A DNA stretch of 64,000 nt from Argopecten irradians (lineage: Eukaryota > Mollusca > Bivalvia > Pectinida > Pectinidae): positions 15,557,765 to 15,621,764 of the forward strand of contig NC_091137.1 in the NCBI RefSeq assembly GCF_041381155.1, written 5' to 3'. The translations under genes and the position numbers were made by a program. Below the pieces are notes generated by a model. It was not told where the DNA came from. It did not search any database and was given only the letters and a program-made list of their open reading frames with translations. Positions 35,001-50,000 of this stretch are shown here, piece by piece. The stretch's first letter is position 1. Each line of letters opens with the position of its first letter.

Positions 35001-38000
35001 ATTTCAGTATGTTTCTAAAAATACCTCCGTATAAAACTATATTTGAGTTAATGCGGTTGTCTTGATTTCTTTCAAAATGGCTTTAAATAAAAATAAACCT
35101 TAATATATACCGAATATTAAGGCAGTACTAGTGTTACATAATATTTTCTTTTCTCTAATAGCATTGTATTGTGTTTTTTTCTGTTTCTCTCCGTTCTAGA
35201 TTTGACTTTCAGTTGATGCCTTTCTTTTGAAATCCCTCCCTCAAGAAAGAGATAATTTTCATATGAAATTGAAATATTTATGCAGACCTAGTCAATTACG
35301 ACATTTCAATAAAATCTTAAATATATCAAAACGAGACTGCAGTGCCACCCATTATTGTACTTAAATAAGCAGAAGATCGTGTGACTCGCATTTGACCGCT
35401 CAATATCTGACCTATTTCTTACCAAATAACTCGATAATGCTGTAATTAATAAACATGATTAGTTGTGGTCGGATTTGCATTGAAGTCATCAATGCAAATA
35501 ATTCTGTCTCTTTACCGATTCCTGCATAATATGATTAATCCTATTTCGAGATATGCACAGTACTTTTTTTTAACTGTGACACGGTTGGGGAATTAGCTGA
35601 ACTCTTTTAGTTTCACCGTGACACGCAGTGTACCTTTTAAATATAAAGAGAAGTCTTGAGTCAAGTCCAAAGTTTATTGCAGTCGCCGAAAGAGAGAAGG
35701 ACAACAGCTTGGACCAGACTATATCAAGATTCTCAGAACTTTCCTTGACCAATCAAAACTGGGTTTACATTTCATAATTTGGATTTTGAAAGAGAATTAT
35801 GATAATTAGCCAACGAGGACAAGCTGACCGATACGAAACGTGGCAAGGTCGGATGACCAATACAGAACCTTGAGGTAAGATTATATTTACCAGAACCGAA
35901 GGCAAGTTTCCGTAAATAAAGTTAAGCGCTGCTTTAATGACGGCTATTGACATACCATATGCATCCCTAGGCGAAGAATCGCTTCCTTTTTGAAGTCGAA
36001 AATAAATCTTTTTGTGTCATATATATGTACCAGTGACAACATACAGTTAATAACTGTCTAATAAAGAAACGTTAATAAAACCTTTATGACAATAACCTTT
36101 CCGAAGTCTACTAATGTAAAATTTTGTATTTCGTTCCGAAATTGTACTTTTTAATTAAACTATTAATAAGGTTAAAATTCATTTTGTATATTTACATAAA
36201 ATAAAACAACAGTGTTTTTACACTGTGACATGACAGACACATTCAATTTTAATCTCAAAGATGACTTCTTTTAAAAATGTATGACCATTTGTGAATTCGA
36301 TTACCTTACCTATTGGGAATCTTGACAATTTCATTTTAATAAGGCAGGCCGAACTCACTCCTATCTAGATTTTCAGTAGATGTTGAAGCAAATATAGCTA
36401 ATATTTTTGGATAACACGGTGTTTTGCTAAGGTCCCATCGACTAATAGTTTGCGAGGTACGATCTAAATCTCTGATCAAACATATAACACATGCTTGGTT
36501 ATAGATACTACTGACCTGTACGTTAGCCTTCATGTTGAGAGCAGGGAGTTAAGTGTTTAATATTGAGTATTTTATAAAACAAAGTTAATCTGCCTCAGCT
36601 ATTGAGGTACTGTGATATGGCGTTAAACATATTGATTGATTTAGGTCAAATGATTTGGAAGTCACTAACCTGTTGTGTCACATCCGAGGATATCAATCCG
36701 TAAACAGACCGAAACAGACCAGGACTGTGGTACGACCCGGATGTACTTCGTGACCACAGGAGTAGGTAAGGTATTGGTTACCACGGTTTCACGGTCAGTG
36801 TTTCCAGGAAAAACCTGTTTATTGAATGAAAAAATATGCAGTTAGCGGAGTACAAAAAGTGAATTGTAGCAAATGGTATACAAAATAAATAATGGTGTAA
36901 CATATAAAACTAAATCAGGATATTGACATTTTCCTAGTCCTGTTAATTTTTCATCGCGAGAAGAATACGATTCCAACATTGGTATTTGTTGTAAAAATTA
37001 CTGTATGGTAGAGCCATATCATTTCAAAACGAAGTAAGGAAATAAGAAGAAATGAATTTAATGGGATATATTAATTAACAAAATGAAGCAAGATCGGAAC
37101 ATTTAAAGCTACTAGTTAGGTTTAATTTCCACTTGCGCTACCTTTCGTTGGAGATATACTTACATGCATTATGCAGAAATAAGTAAATCTTATAGTGTAG
37201 AGGTATATTCAGCTAATTGCTCAGTCATTACAGATGCTTTGACATTTACCTTTGGAGAACTACTTTCCATAACGTCAGTCCAGGTTACACCATCATTGCT
37301 ATACCGTACAAGATATGACTTAGTATAGAAGGAATTGGTGGGACCAGCAGGACTCTGTACCCTGCCCTGTGTAGACACTGCAACTACTGTCTTCAGAGAG
37401 GCAAACTCTACCTGTTGGATATGTTTCATGTCAATCTTTGATAAATATAGTGTAATTAACAATTATATCAATTATATGGTGTAAACAAGAATAGCAGATA
37501 TCATTCTTATTCCCCAGAAAATTACATAACAACAAAATATAAATAAATTGACTTTTCTATGGTAGACAATTATAACATATTTAAGCATTAGTGCCTTTGA
37601 CATAAATGTGAGTTAGAAATATGTCCTTATACAAACTAGGGTCGGTCCCACTGGCGTTAAGAAGATTTGCGAATGCATTGCGCACACAATTTGCTGATAA
37701 TCGCTGAACATAAGCAATATTCGTAAATCGTACTTGTATTGATCGCTCAATATCCGCACACGTCCGCAATTATTCGCAAAGGCATGTTTTTCCGTTCCCA
37801 GGATTTTTGAACTGGACAAATTTTGATTGCGGAAATCATACGCATTAGATACATTATTCAATGCAATATACATGAATACTCAACTCATGCTTATTACATG
37901 ATCTGTATATCCGCTATTCGTTGATGTCCACAACTGACAGGGTTTTGCGGTTTGATAGCGAACTGGGACAGTATGTTAAACGAATTTATAGCGTACCTAT

Positions 38001-41000
38001 CACGTCGACATCACGAATTATAGTAATTTGTAGCGAATGCATATTGAGTTAAACGTTTGTATTACGTCTGTTTTGCTTTTGATTTGAGAACAATGTGCGA
38101 ATGCATAGCAAACGTGTTGCGTAAACCAAAACTACTGTATAAATATGGCAGAAATCGACAAATCTGACCATTATTGCCAGTTTGCCGAGAAGTACCGATG
38201 CAGTAACGGGTCCCCAGCAACATACATGTTCAAGGCTAGCTATGCAATAATTAGAAAGACAGTTAAAAAACGTTGTCTGCGTTGATTTGAGATTTTAAAC
38301 AGACTGGACCTGGTTTGTATCTGGAGGAGATAGGATGGTTGAGTGTGTGGAGAAGTTGTCAGGTCTAGTCACCTTCAGGTATGTCCTTAAATCACGCTGC
38401 TATTAATATAATTAGACGATAAACCAAAGTCATCACACGGGGAAATGAGGTATTCAAAGCATTTAAGACTTTGAACATAACGTGTAATAACATATTTTCA
38501 ATTTCCAAATATTTTATTGGCAAAAGATGTAAAGAACCAATAGGATAGACATCTTAGTCTTCTGATATTGGTGGTACAGACAAACAAGTATATGCATGAT
38601 GAGGTTTATGAAGATAGGGGAAGGTAAGATGAAGAAACATATAGTTGTTAATCATATTTATTGTAAATTCGTATCTAAATTCATACATAGGAAAGCAATA
38701 TTTACATGAAAATACTTCTGCCATGCAAAACATGTAATTCAATACCTATGATACAATACCTGTGATACAATACCTGTAAATAATCTGTCAAAGTGTTGGT
38801 GGGTGAACACCAGGCGCTGTATTCAGTCCCATCTGAAGCAAAGTATGGCTGCATGTGTAATCTCCCGAGATGAGCATAGCATATACTTGTTCCTGGCATC
38901 GACCAATCCCGTGATGACGTCATGGACGAGTTGTCCACCCCATTAGGCCCATTCACCAAAGACTCACTCGTTGTACAACAGAACACTGAAACATGGATTT
39001 GTATTAATCAGTTATGGCAACTAATTAACCCTTTTTACCATTCTCGAATTTAGATAATAGACCATATCTATTTAAATATGGCAAATCTCACATATCATCA
39101 TTCCATGGCAGTTGTATAAGACAGACCGTAGGTCGGAGGTTTTCCCTTTTTTACTTCAGGTTTCCTTCACCTCCTCAACCTTGCGTGTCATTCAATGACC
39201 CTGGCTGTTAAACAAAATTTACCACCAAAATGATGTCCAATGAAGGCGACTTAAACCGGAAGCTCAAAATAGGTTAAACGGGCTTTCTTTCAGAAATGGA
39301 TATTTCTGAGTTGTTCCAACAAAGACATGAACAAGGTATTTAAGAAATTTTTGCTTTGTTCAGATAAAAAATGAAAATATGATGATATTTAATTTTTGAT
39401 AAATAATGAGAAAATTTTATTTTTTTCTTTATTCACTCAATATTGTGCTCGTTTTTTCCAGAGTTTGTTCATTGTGACATGCACTTTTTCAATAAAGATA
39501 ATATTCAGTGCAGATATGTGAACTCAACACCTATGAAATGCAAGAGAATAGGTTAATATGGAAATCGTTTGCAGAATAACAAGGTGTCAATGTTGAAAGA
39601 TTTTTAGCGCTGACTTATATCACGCTCATCACAACGTGACAGGATAACACTAGTGTCATGCCTCCCCTATCATTGAGGGCGATATGCTTATATGGTAAAT
39701 ACGTTAACTAAACAACATTATTCAGTGTCTAAAAATACTGAAGAATGAAGAAACCTTGGTAAGTGGCATATGCTTTGCTTGAATTAAGACTGTCTGACGT
39801 GTTCCGAAATTCAAAGGCTGTTTTGATTTACAAGAATGACGTAAGAATAATAAAGCAGACCTAAGTGTGACTTTATTGAGCATTGATCATCGTCCGTTAT
39901 TGTTTATTTGCAACGTACTCTATGACGACCTTCCTCAACATCAGCTCCATCTGGCTCTAATCATATCTGTTTGGTACCAATTACCAGATTGTCAACATTT
40001 AGATGAGAGTCAAATTAAGTGCAATCTTATTCTAGATTTTAAACTGAAATATCTCTAATAAGTTTTCTCGATGTTGCATTCTTGATTCAGTAGATATCCA
40101 ATACTAATAAAGTTCACTTGCTTTTAATAATAAAATAAATACCAAAAATAACAGTAATTATGATTAAGAAACACTAAAATGATTATATTAATATATCAAG
40201 GTTGATTGATAACATTGTACCGCTTTTGAATTTCTTAACTAGATGGTTTACTGACAACCATTCTTTAGTCACCGATATCTAAAGCTCTAGCGATAGTATA
40301 GTTGAGAAAAAAAAACAACTAATGCAGAGATAAAGAAAATGGCCAATACGAAAACATTCAAAGCTGATCGCCTACGCATTTTATTAGAAATCAATCCTGA
40401 CTACCTGTGTTTTTATACTACATATCCAGTAGTGTTCATCCTGCCATTTGCTAATTTACATTAATCTGCAAGCCGTTCAAACGTTAGTTGTCACTTAATC
40501 AACGGTAAAACGCATTGTCACTTAATCAACGGTAAAACGCATTGTCACTTAATCAACGGTAAAACGCATTGTCACTTAATCAACGGTAAAACGCATTGTC
40601 ACTTAATCAACGGTAAAACGCATTGTCACTTAATCAACGGTAAAACGCATTGTCACTTAATCAACGGTAAAACGCATTGTCACTTAATCAACGGTAAAAC
40701 GCATTGTCACTTAATCAACGGTAAAACGCATTGTCACTTAATCAACGGTAAAACGCATTGTCACTTAATCAACGGTAAAACGCATTGTCACTTAATCAAC
40801 GGTAAAACGCATTGTCACTTAATCAACGGTAAAACGCATTGTCACTTAATCAACGGTAAAACGCATTGTCACTTAATCAACGGTAAAACGCATTGTCACT
40901 TAATCAACGGTAAAACGCATTGTCACTTAATCAACGGTAAAACGCAGTGTAATGGTAATGCTTTGTGTAACGATTTCGTTTCCCTTTCCATGGCGGGTTG

Positions 41001-44000
41001 ATATTGTTGGAAGCGATAGCATGCATTGATGAAGTGTATGATATCTATTCAACTGCACTTTACACGAAACACGAGTTTCATTTAAGGTTTAAATGAAACT
41101 GCCTGTAGGAGAGGCTGGTTTTTGTTGTTGTTTGTTTTGCTTTGTTTTGAAAAAAAAAATGTTATGGGGGGGAAGGGGGCGTTTATCGTGTGCAAATTAA
41201 AGTGTTGTATTCACAGATAAGCTACAGAAAGAAGTTACATGGATTTAGAGATATCTGCCTTACTTTTCTCCTAGAATTACATACAGATTTCGGTGCTCCA
41301 GGTACATTTTCTGATAAAATATGTTTCTTACGTTCGCCTAATTGTTATATATGCAAACAGGATATTGTCTAAAACTGTACAAACACCCCTAATCCAAAAA
41401 AGATACATTACATGTATATTTAAAAAAAACCCATAAGATTTGTATTCTGTTTTTATGCTGATACAAATGACGTGGTTGTATTGGTCACACAAACAAATCA
41501 AAATTCTATAATTCGACATATATTTATACAGCACTTAAATCATGTTGTCATCATTCATTGTTATTCACCTAAAATGCACCCTTTATCGGCCTCCGGTAAG
41601 TCCGGATAGGGATATCTTATCTATATTATCTTGGATCTTTCTTGTATACATATGAGAGTGAATTAATAATGTTCCACGTGCTAGTAATACAAATAGTTTA
41701 CCAACTTTAATCTAGATATGAACAAACATCCGATGCAAAAATGAATTTACTAAAACAAAAATGATTGTGTATAGGTATTTCGAATTAGAGACCTCCAATC
41801 TTCAGGATAGTTCACGGGTGAAAGATAAATCAAAACACCCGTTTTATATCATTGGTATCATATCAATGAAGAACAAATATGGGAAACTAAACTTTTTAAA
41901 ATGCGGAATTTATTAACACAATGGAAAAAACGAACCTCACGCTTGAAGGAAAAGTCCTCATAATGAAATCTTTGATTTCTTCGTACATTACGGAATAATT
42001 ATCTCAAAAGACCTTTCAGAAGAACCACGAAATTCAAATATACACCGTGTCAAAAGTTAAGCACCAGTAAATTATATCAGTAATAATTTAGTAAATTACT
42101 TTCAAATGTTGTCGTATGACCGTTTATCTTTCAGGTATATTGTCTGTGTGTGTACCGAAACCACTACTGTACCCGTCTACACCGGAGTGACGCTGTGTAC
42201 GTGGGTTCAACACAATAGGGGTCACCTGCTCCAAACTCATGTTTGGTTGTGCGTTGTGTCCTTGATCTGGAAAATCTTTTTTAATGACAACAGAGTTGCG
42301 TTTTATAATGTATTGGTCAACATGGTAAGATGGAGGTTATCGAAAGGCAAGTGATGACAAAGTATCGGAATTAATCGAAAGGTCTTGTTTTGTTTCCTAT
42401 GACTGTAAGTTGAATTTCCATAAAATGGTCTAAAATACAAGAGTATCATCTTAGAAAGAGTATTATTTTACAGTTTTGACAACCATCCACTAAGTTCACG
42501 TCCCATATTCATGGACGAGAATGCTGGGCCCCATCGATCACGTGCTGTGATCGACTTCCCCAAAAACAGTGCCATAGACATTCTTCCTTGGCCTGCGAAG
42601 AGTCCTGATCTTTACCCCATAGAGCATTTGTAGGATTATTTAGGGTGCCAAGTCAGAGCTAGAGATCTTCCGGTTCAAAATCTTCTAGATTGACGGCGGC
42701 ACTCCATGAGGAATGGAAAAGAATCCCGATGATCCCAGTCGTCTGATATGAAGTATGCGATAACATATGACAGAAACACTTATTGTTAACGGAGGATACA
42801 GCAGATATTGACAAACAACTCTTTGTGCAAATAAGACATATTATCTGTTACTTTTATCTTTTGTTGGAATGAAATTAAGTTTAATCCATTTTATTATAAT
42901 GACCATACTGTTAAGTCATCTTATTTTGCGGTAAATGAGTATGCGTACACTTTCAGTGTGCATCTAGTAATTTTCATAATCAATTCATAATAAATTATAT
43001 TATTTTACATTTAATTTTAAATCCCAATGTGTGAATTATAAATGTGGATACATTTAATCATATGTTTGAATTGTTTAAAGATGGGTTTCGCCCAACCAAA
43101 TAGATTTTTTTTTTTGAAAAAAAAACTTATAAACGGAAGAAAAGGTGAAATAATGTATAAATATACATCAATTTAATTTCTCATGTATATGAGATTGAAC
43201 ATATGTGTCCTGAATAAAAAACATTGAAGGAAATCCTTGATTTATTACTATGTCAGATTGACAGGATAGTATGCAAATGAAGCTGCGATGGATTGTGTTA
43301 TCGAAGTTTCGCGCATGCGCATTTTTACGCACTAAAAGTAAACAAAATGGCTGAACGAAAGCGTGTGAGAAAAAAACATATCTGAATCGGCAACAAAGTG
43401 GAGGAAATTGGACTGGAATCGGTAGCATCCTAGGATATCTTTAGGGAATGAAATTCAGAGATGGCATGTAGCAATAGAAGAAACAGAATCCACATCTCAA
43501 ACGGAACTTGCCCAGATTCTGTTTGGACTCGTGTTGCACGTGGTGAGTTAAATTTAACACATATACCAGCGCACACACAGCGGCAGACTAACAACATATA
43601 TGTATGATGTTCTAAGCTAGCGAGCGTTTGTAAGTAACTTAAAATGTTATAAGACTATATGATATGTATAAACAATCCATCGCACTTCGATTTGTTGGTG
43701 TTTTTATTTTAACTAAACATGCCATGGCAAGACTGTCACTTCTATCTAACATTTTGTTGCACACAGAATTTATCTATGCACAGGATAAATTTCAATTTGT
43801 GGTCTTTATATTTCATTGGGGGAAACCTACCTTTAATACATGTTTTAGAGAAAACGTCCTTGAAATGGAACCGCCAAATCGCTAATGGTCAATGACTTAA
43901 TTAATTTAGAAATTCTTCTGAATTCAAGATGAAATGTAATCAAATATTCTTCAGATTAAGGCGGTTCGATACAGTTAGGCCCAAAAATTTCCCCTCGTTT

Positions 44001-47000
44001 AATTTTCTTTAAAATTTGCTCACTTAAAGATTGGTAGATAAACTTTTTATTAAGGCTTTTATTTGAAATTTGACCGTGCGGTTTTGGAAATATTGTACTC
44101 TCAATAACCCTACTTTACCGTCTGTTTTTCTCAAAATAGAATTTTACACACATATTTTCAAAGCTTGGTAATTGACTGAAATATTACAAACAACAACATT
44201 TTTATCTTTGATGTGTAAGTTTATATGGCTATCAATGACCTCAATGTCGTTTCCACTCTTAAAAATACAATAATTGTGAATTTTTCACGCGAATGCGTGT
44301 AAATGAGGCCTAAAAAGGGCCAATTTTTGCATTTGAATTTCAACTTAAATACATAATTTCAAAAAATTGTGTCGTTTAATTTTCTTTATTTTTTGTCCAC
44401 ATAATAAGACAGTTGTTTGGGTTATGATGAAAGAAAATAAAAAAAAAATTGACCGCGGAATTTTTGAGAAATAAGCCTTTCTATACCCCTACCCCCTAAA
44501 AAATGACTTTTTTTCACAATTATATTATTAGACCAAAATCGAGCAGTATATTTTTTATAAAGAACATCTTATATATTGAATATTATAAAGTGTAATAGTC
44601 TGATAATATAAATGGTTATACATGTTAATGTTATGTCACGATGCCATCAATTTAATGATATACAAAGCTAAAAAATGGCACAAATAAGCAATTATTTTGC
44701 CTGGATATAATATCTGAAAAATGATTATGGACAATTCCGTGCAAAGATTCTATTTCAATTACCCTTTAGACAATCCATGATTTTATATTGTTTTAGCGGA
44801 AAAATATTTTATCAAAATCTATCTTTCCATCGTCGAGATATCTTAGCTTCAATAGTCGTTTGAGGCAGATATTCAAGCATAAATTTGAATTTGGCGCCAA
44901 AATTGTAGCCACGAAAAGCGTCTACGTGACAACGATCGAAGTTGATAGCTTCAACTTGATCACACCAATGTCGATAAAATCGATATCATCATACGCAACT
45001 GTATGTCTTTAATATGTTTTTTGAGGAGATATCTGCATATCTAATACATGTATATGCATATTTATTATTCGAAATAAACTAAAACAGATTTTTGGATCCT
45101 CAATATAACCTACACGGCAAGTATACGCCTAAGAAAAAAATCTCTTATTCTGAATCCTCGATCAACGTTCAGCTGATTACTGTAGACAGGAACATAATTA
45201 TATATATATAATTAGTCTATGCCTACATGTACATGTTTACAGATATAGTACTGTTGTTGACAATAGCAGTTGACAGTTGCTTTTTCGTAAGATAGTATTT
45301 AATTAACTGAATCTTCCATGCATTTTCTCAAAACGGGAAATACATGCATCATCTAATTACAGTAGTTAAGCCCTTGTCTTATCGTACATGTATACAGTAA
45401 ATAAAATCTTGTTTCCCGAACGTGTTAGTGCTTATTGGGGACCATTTTAGCTAAAACATGATACATGTAGAATCTACATACGCAATATTCATTAAATATA
45501 CTAGCTTGTACAAATTGAACGAAAAGCAGGGGTGGGGCGACGGAGAGATGAAAATATTTCTGTATCTGTAGATTTATACTAGACTAGAGGTTTACTCGGC
45601 AAAATTGGAATATCTTTATCTAATTATGCATCTCCCTTAAAATACATTAAGTGTCAAATACTCGGAGATAAATGGACAGAAAATGTTTTAATCACTTGAT
45701 TGTCATTTTATTCGTACAAGATCGAGACCGTAATATCATCGTTTGAGTTATTATATGTAGCGGAGTTGGACAGAAAATGATTTTCACCGGTATCAAGCTT
45801 TTCGGCAAAATCGAATTCGACAATTGTTTTAACGTTAAAAGGAAAGATATCTCATAATTTAGTCACAAAAAGAGTTTTCATGTGCAGTTCCGAATGCATT
45901 CGAACGAACAAGATCGTACTTAAAAGGGCTGAATACAAAAATAAACAAAACTTTATCCTGTGCACACATTGAACTGTAAACAACATTGCAATGTTTGTGC
46001 TGGTTATCGAAGCGAGCCTGTGACAGTCTGGTGAACATGAGTACTACTTAATGTTACATCAGCATTTAGCTTTGTCTACTAAAATGATCAAATTTGTGTA
46101 AACATTCTTTACTGCCTGTGCATCAAAATAATTCAGTTATAAATTATTAAATCGTCGATAATCTTTTTTGGCTTTATTTGACATTTTGTTCATTTCGAGA
46201 ACAAATGAAAGTTCACCCGCTGGAAATAAAACAAAGAAGTTAAAAAAGAAATCTTTATCAAACCATGTAGGTTTCTAAATGCCGCTATCCATTTATTTGA
46301 ATGACAAATTAGCGTTGTTTTAACTCATTGCATTACGATTTCGTTTTCCTGTTCGAGGCTTTATTTTGTTAGAAATGATCGAAAACTTGGACTTGATGTT
46401 TATGTATGATATGTTCTATAAATGTTTCATACTACTAGGTTTTCACTTCCGAGTCGTAAGGTCGAAACCTAGGATAAAGTAAACATGTCATACTAGCGAA
46501 TAATAATTTTTTTGTTCCTTGAATCAAGGTAAGATGTCTTTAACTTAGTAAAATCGAAACAGTTTGAATTAATTCTATCCTGGTTCAATAAAAACTTATC
46601 TGAAGGACCTCCCCTACGGATTTTGGCTGCATAGCACACAAAGCACAAGGACATTTCCGACGAAAATCGATTGAGGTAACTATCGTTCATATGGTTGACA
46701 TACATACACTTGAACCTTGGCCATAAAGTGTATGACTGTGATATGAAAACTGTGTAGACATGTCCATCCTAAAACGGGCTGTTTTTAGAATTTCTTTTCA
46801 TATAAGGGATCTTGATTTCCATTCTTTGTTATAGTTTCGTGTGTTAAGTGTACGTTTTAAGTTTATTATAACAAAATCCATTGTCTGACGCCTTTATCTA
46901 TTTCATTTTAACTCCACGTCTATGGCTTACAATAATCCATTAAACTAGTTTTTCTACAGAATGCGATTTTCCTAGCATACAATGCACCCCTGATATATCT

Positions 47001-50000
47001 CCTTTTCCTACAGAATGGTATTGCCTTATCTTTTGTCTGGTTGAGCTTATCTCTGTCTTCAACATTTGTCCACAATATCAACAACTGAAGTTTCTTTCAG
47101 TGCTCTGAATATTTTTGGTTATAGAAAATAAAATATACTGTAGAGGTTACTGACTGTTTTACTGAATCCAAATGACTTACACAGTAAAATATTTTGCAAG
47201 GTCTTCATATGAAATCTTTAATAAAAATAGATAATGTCTTTTGTATATTTGCAATGAGAATTTAAAAAAAAACCATCGTTCTTTTTATGTCTAAGTCTCG
47301 TTGAAGTCTTATTTTAACTTAAATTGCCAAATGAAAAAACATTTATAACAATTAGACTTTCACAGTAAAAACCCTTTAACTCGAACTGCAGAGGACCAAG
47401 TCTATAGTTCGAGGATACAAGGTATTTGACTCATCCGAGGTTGGCCATCGATAGTCAGAAATAGGTATATGTTCTGGCCAGTCTTAGACAAACCTCGCAT
47501 GTCAATAACGTTTTAAGTATTGTTTTCCAGCATCTAGAATATATATAACGGGGATTTGCAATCGTAATGTTAATAAAATGTGTGTTTCATAAAATGCACA
47601 GTGCAGCATATTGATTAAAGTTCGCCAATTCGCTGATAATTAAATGATTTAAAAATAATGCATAAGTACTGTAAAAATTGCTAATCAAAATATCTTTTGA
47701 AAGGGATCGATGCTTACAGGAACCGGGAAAGTTAAATGACACAATTCGTAAAAAACAATATACGGAACGCATTGATTAAAAATAACATTGATTTGCTGCA
47801 TACGGATGAGCTCTGTCCTTTCAACCTTAACTTAAACTAAGACATTAAATAGACTAGCAAGCGTAGGATTGAAATTGCATACCGATAACATAACGAAATA
47901 CGGAGCCATGACTCGTTAAGACAATCCGCATTTTAATATATTTACATATGCTCCTATATAATCAATTGGAATGGATTTGCCTTCAAAATAACTTAATCGC
48001 CATGACGTATGAACACAATCCCAGTGCAGAATCGGACAAGTTCAATGTTGCACTGGCTACATGTAGAATATGTATGTAACCAATTGTGTTTATACCACTT
48101 TAACGCAATCAAAACACTGTTCAATTTATATATTTACATAAATAAGTTTGCTTTTACATGTTCATCGTCAAATTTAAAACGGTGTTGGTTGCTAAGTCGA
48201 GTAACTACGGTAGTCAGGATGACCGAAGATATAGTTCCGACTTTTAAACGTTAAAGCTACAGTTTGATTTGAAATATAACAATGACACCTTTTAATTATC
48301 TTTAAAATATGTTTTTTTTTCTTCAACTTGATCATATATCAATGATGTCCATTTCGAAACAAATTGGAGATAACCGAGGCGGAACGACTACCGTTATGTC
48401 GTACGCTGTCAGGGTAGTGATGCGGTCCGAAGTGAAGCGAGCCGCCATATTTGATTTTCAACCGAGAAAAGTTACGGTGATATACCATAGCCTATTGATG
48501 GTATGACCGTTGAGATGCTGAATGTGAGGAATGTGAGTTCGAGTTAGAAGGGTTTATTCTGTATTACTTGCATTTGTAAAATTAAAACCTCTGCATTGTA
48601 TGTTTGTAATTCTGAAAATGTTCGAATTTTTGGTCATGAATAAAATATTAAAAGCTCTTTTTGATTCATGAATAAACAAATTACAGCACATATAACTTTA
48701 AGACCGAGAATTCACCTTTTTTAGTTTTCAATCTGACTTTAGCTGTATCTTGTTAATCCCTGCTGTTCATCTTTACAAAATTTACTCTGATTAAAGTATT
48801 TAGCGTTTAAGTGGAAATTTACATAATTTTGTACATTAAAACATTTGAACATATTACAAGAAAAACGAACAGACAAACAAAGAAAATATGTTTTATATTA
48901 TTTTTATTTTATATGAGAAACAAGGTTGATATAGGGAAAGTTTGACATCTAAGAGGTGGGAATAGTTGCAATCAATATAACGGTTTTCGCTCACGATTCT
49001 TGGGAGTGATAACGCAAACATTAATGGAAATAAGTTAAGTATATCTTTTATTTAAAGCACAAGATCGACCACCGGAGGAACATTTTACCATTTTAAGACC
49101 ATAGTGTTTAGAGATGGCAGCATACAGTTTCATTTAGAAACAGACAGGTATGTCATTTTTGTTATTTTACAGGTGATTAAGTCCTATTTTCTGTGAATGC
49201 AAGTTATCAACGAATCTTAATTAGTTCATTATCTAGTGCGGAGGAGTGTCGGTATTTATTGTGTATCGTAGTTTAGTAACGTCGAACGTAGTCTGATCTT
49301 GAATGATGACAGTTCCGATAATTTAGCACGTTACAAAATTATGAATTATAGTGTATGTGTATCATATATATATATATGTATACATCCATATTCCCACATT
49401 GTATGTTTTACAAAAAATTGTGAAAATTTCATGAAATACAACTTTAATTACAAATGTACGATTAATCATCGAGCAATTGCCTCTATCAAACTTCAATTTG
49501 AACTACATTGTTTTATTAAGTCCTGCACTTTGCCCAAAATTTTACACGATGTTGTTCACAGTTCTGTATAAGTAGTGTCTGATAAATCCAATATGACTCG
49601 ACATGTTACTATCATAATTATGTAAATATGTGTTTTAACATGTGCTGGCATTTGAATAAAATGTATTTTTGTTAATGTATACGTCTTACAGTTATAATTC
49701 GCAAAACGTTTTATAATCCGGAGGCTTAAGCATAAAATCGCGCACTTTGTGATACAAGTATGAAATTTGGTACACCATTAATATGACATAATACAAGGTA
49801 TTTGGGAACTTAACCCCAAGCGGATCTGGCTGCTGACCTTTTTCAAAATTTCCGCCATAAAAATATCAATTTCACGTAAAATAACACAAAAAAGCTTAGC
49901 TCAAGTATAAGAAGTGTTTAAAGTCTACAGCCAGCTGTCAAGCTCCAACAAAACGAACAGTTTTAGCAACTACAATTTACATTTTAAACGACTATTTTTT

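Noticed and set aside
36336..36533. Extra exon between the two F5/8C domains of gene B
   Set aside because: The apparent acceptor leads to an in-phase stop, and exon 4 joins exon 5 in phase without it.
40488..40946. CRISPR-like regular array
   Set aside because: There are no spacers; the whole 27-bp unit is identical and the context is animal intron.
42106..42354. Upstream part of the Tc1-like transposase
   Set aside because: I could not align any of its frames to the DNA-binding or first catalytic segments, so it was left unassigned.
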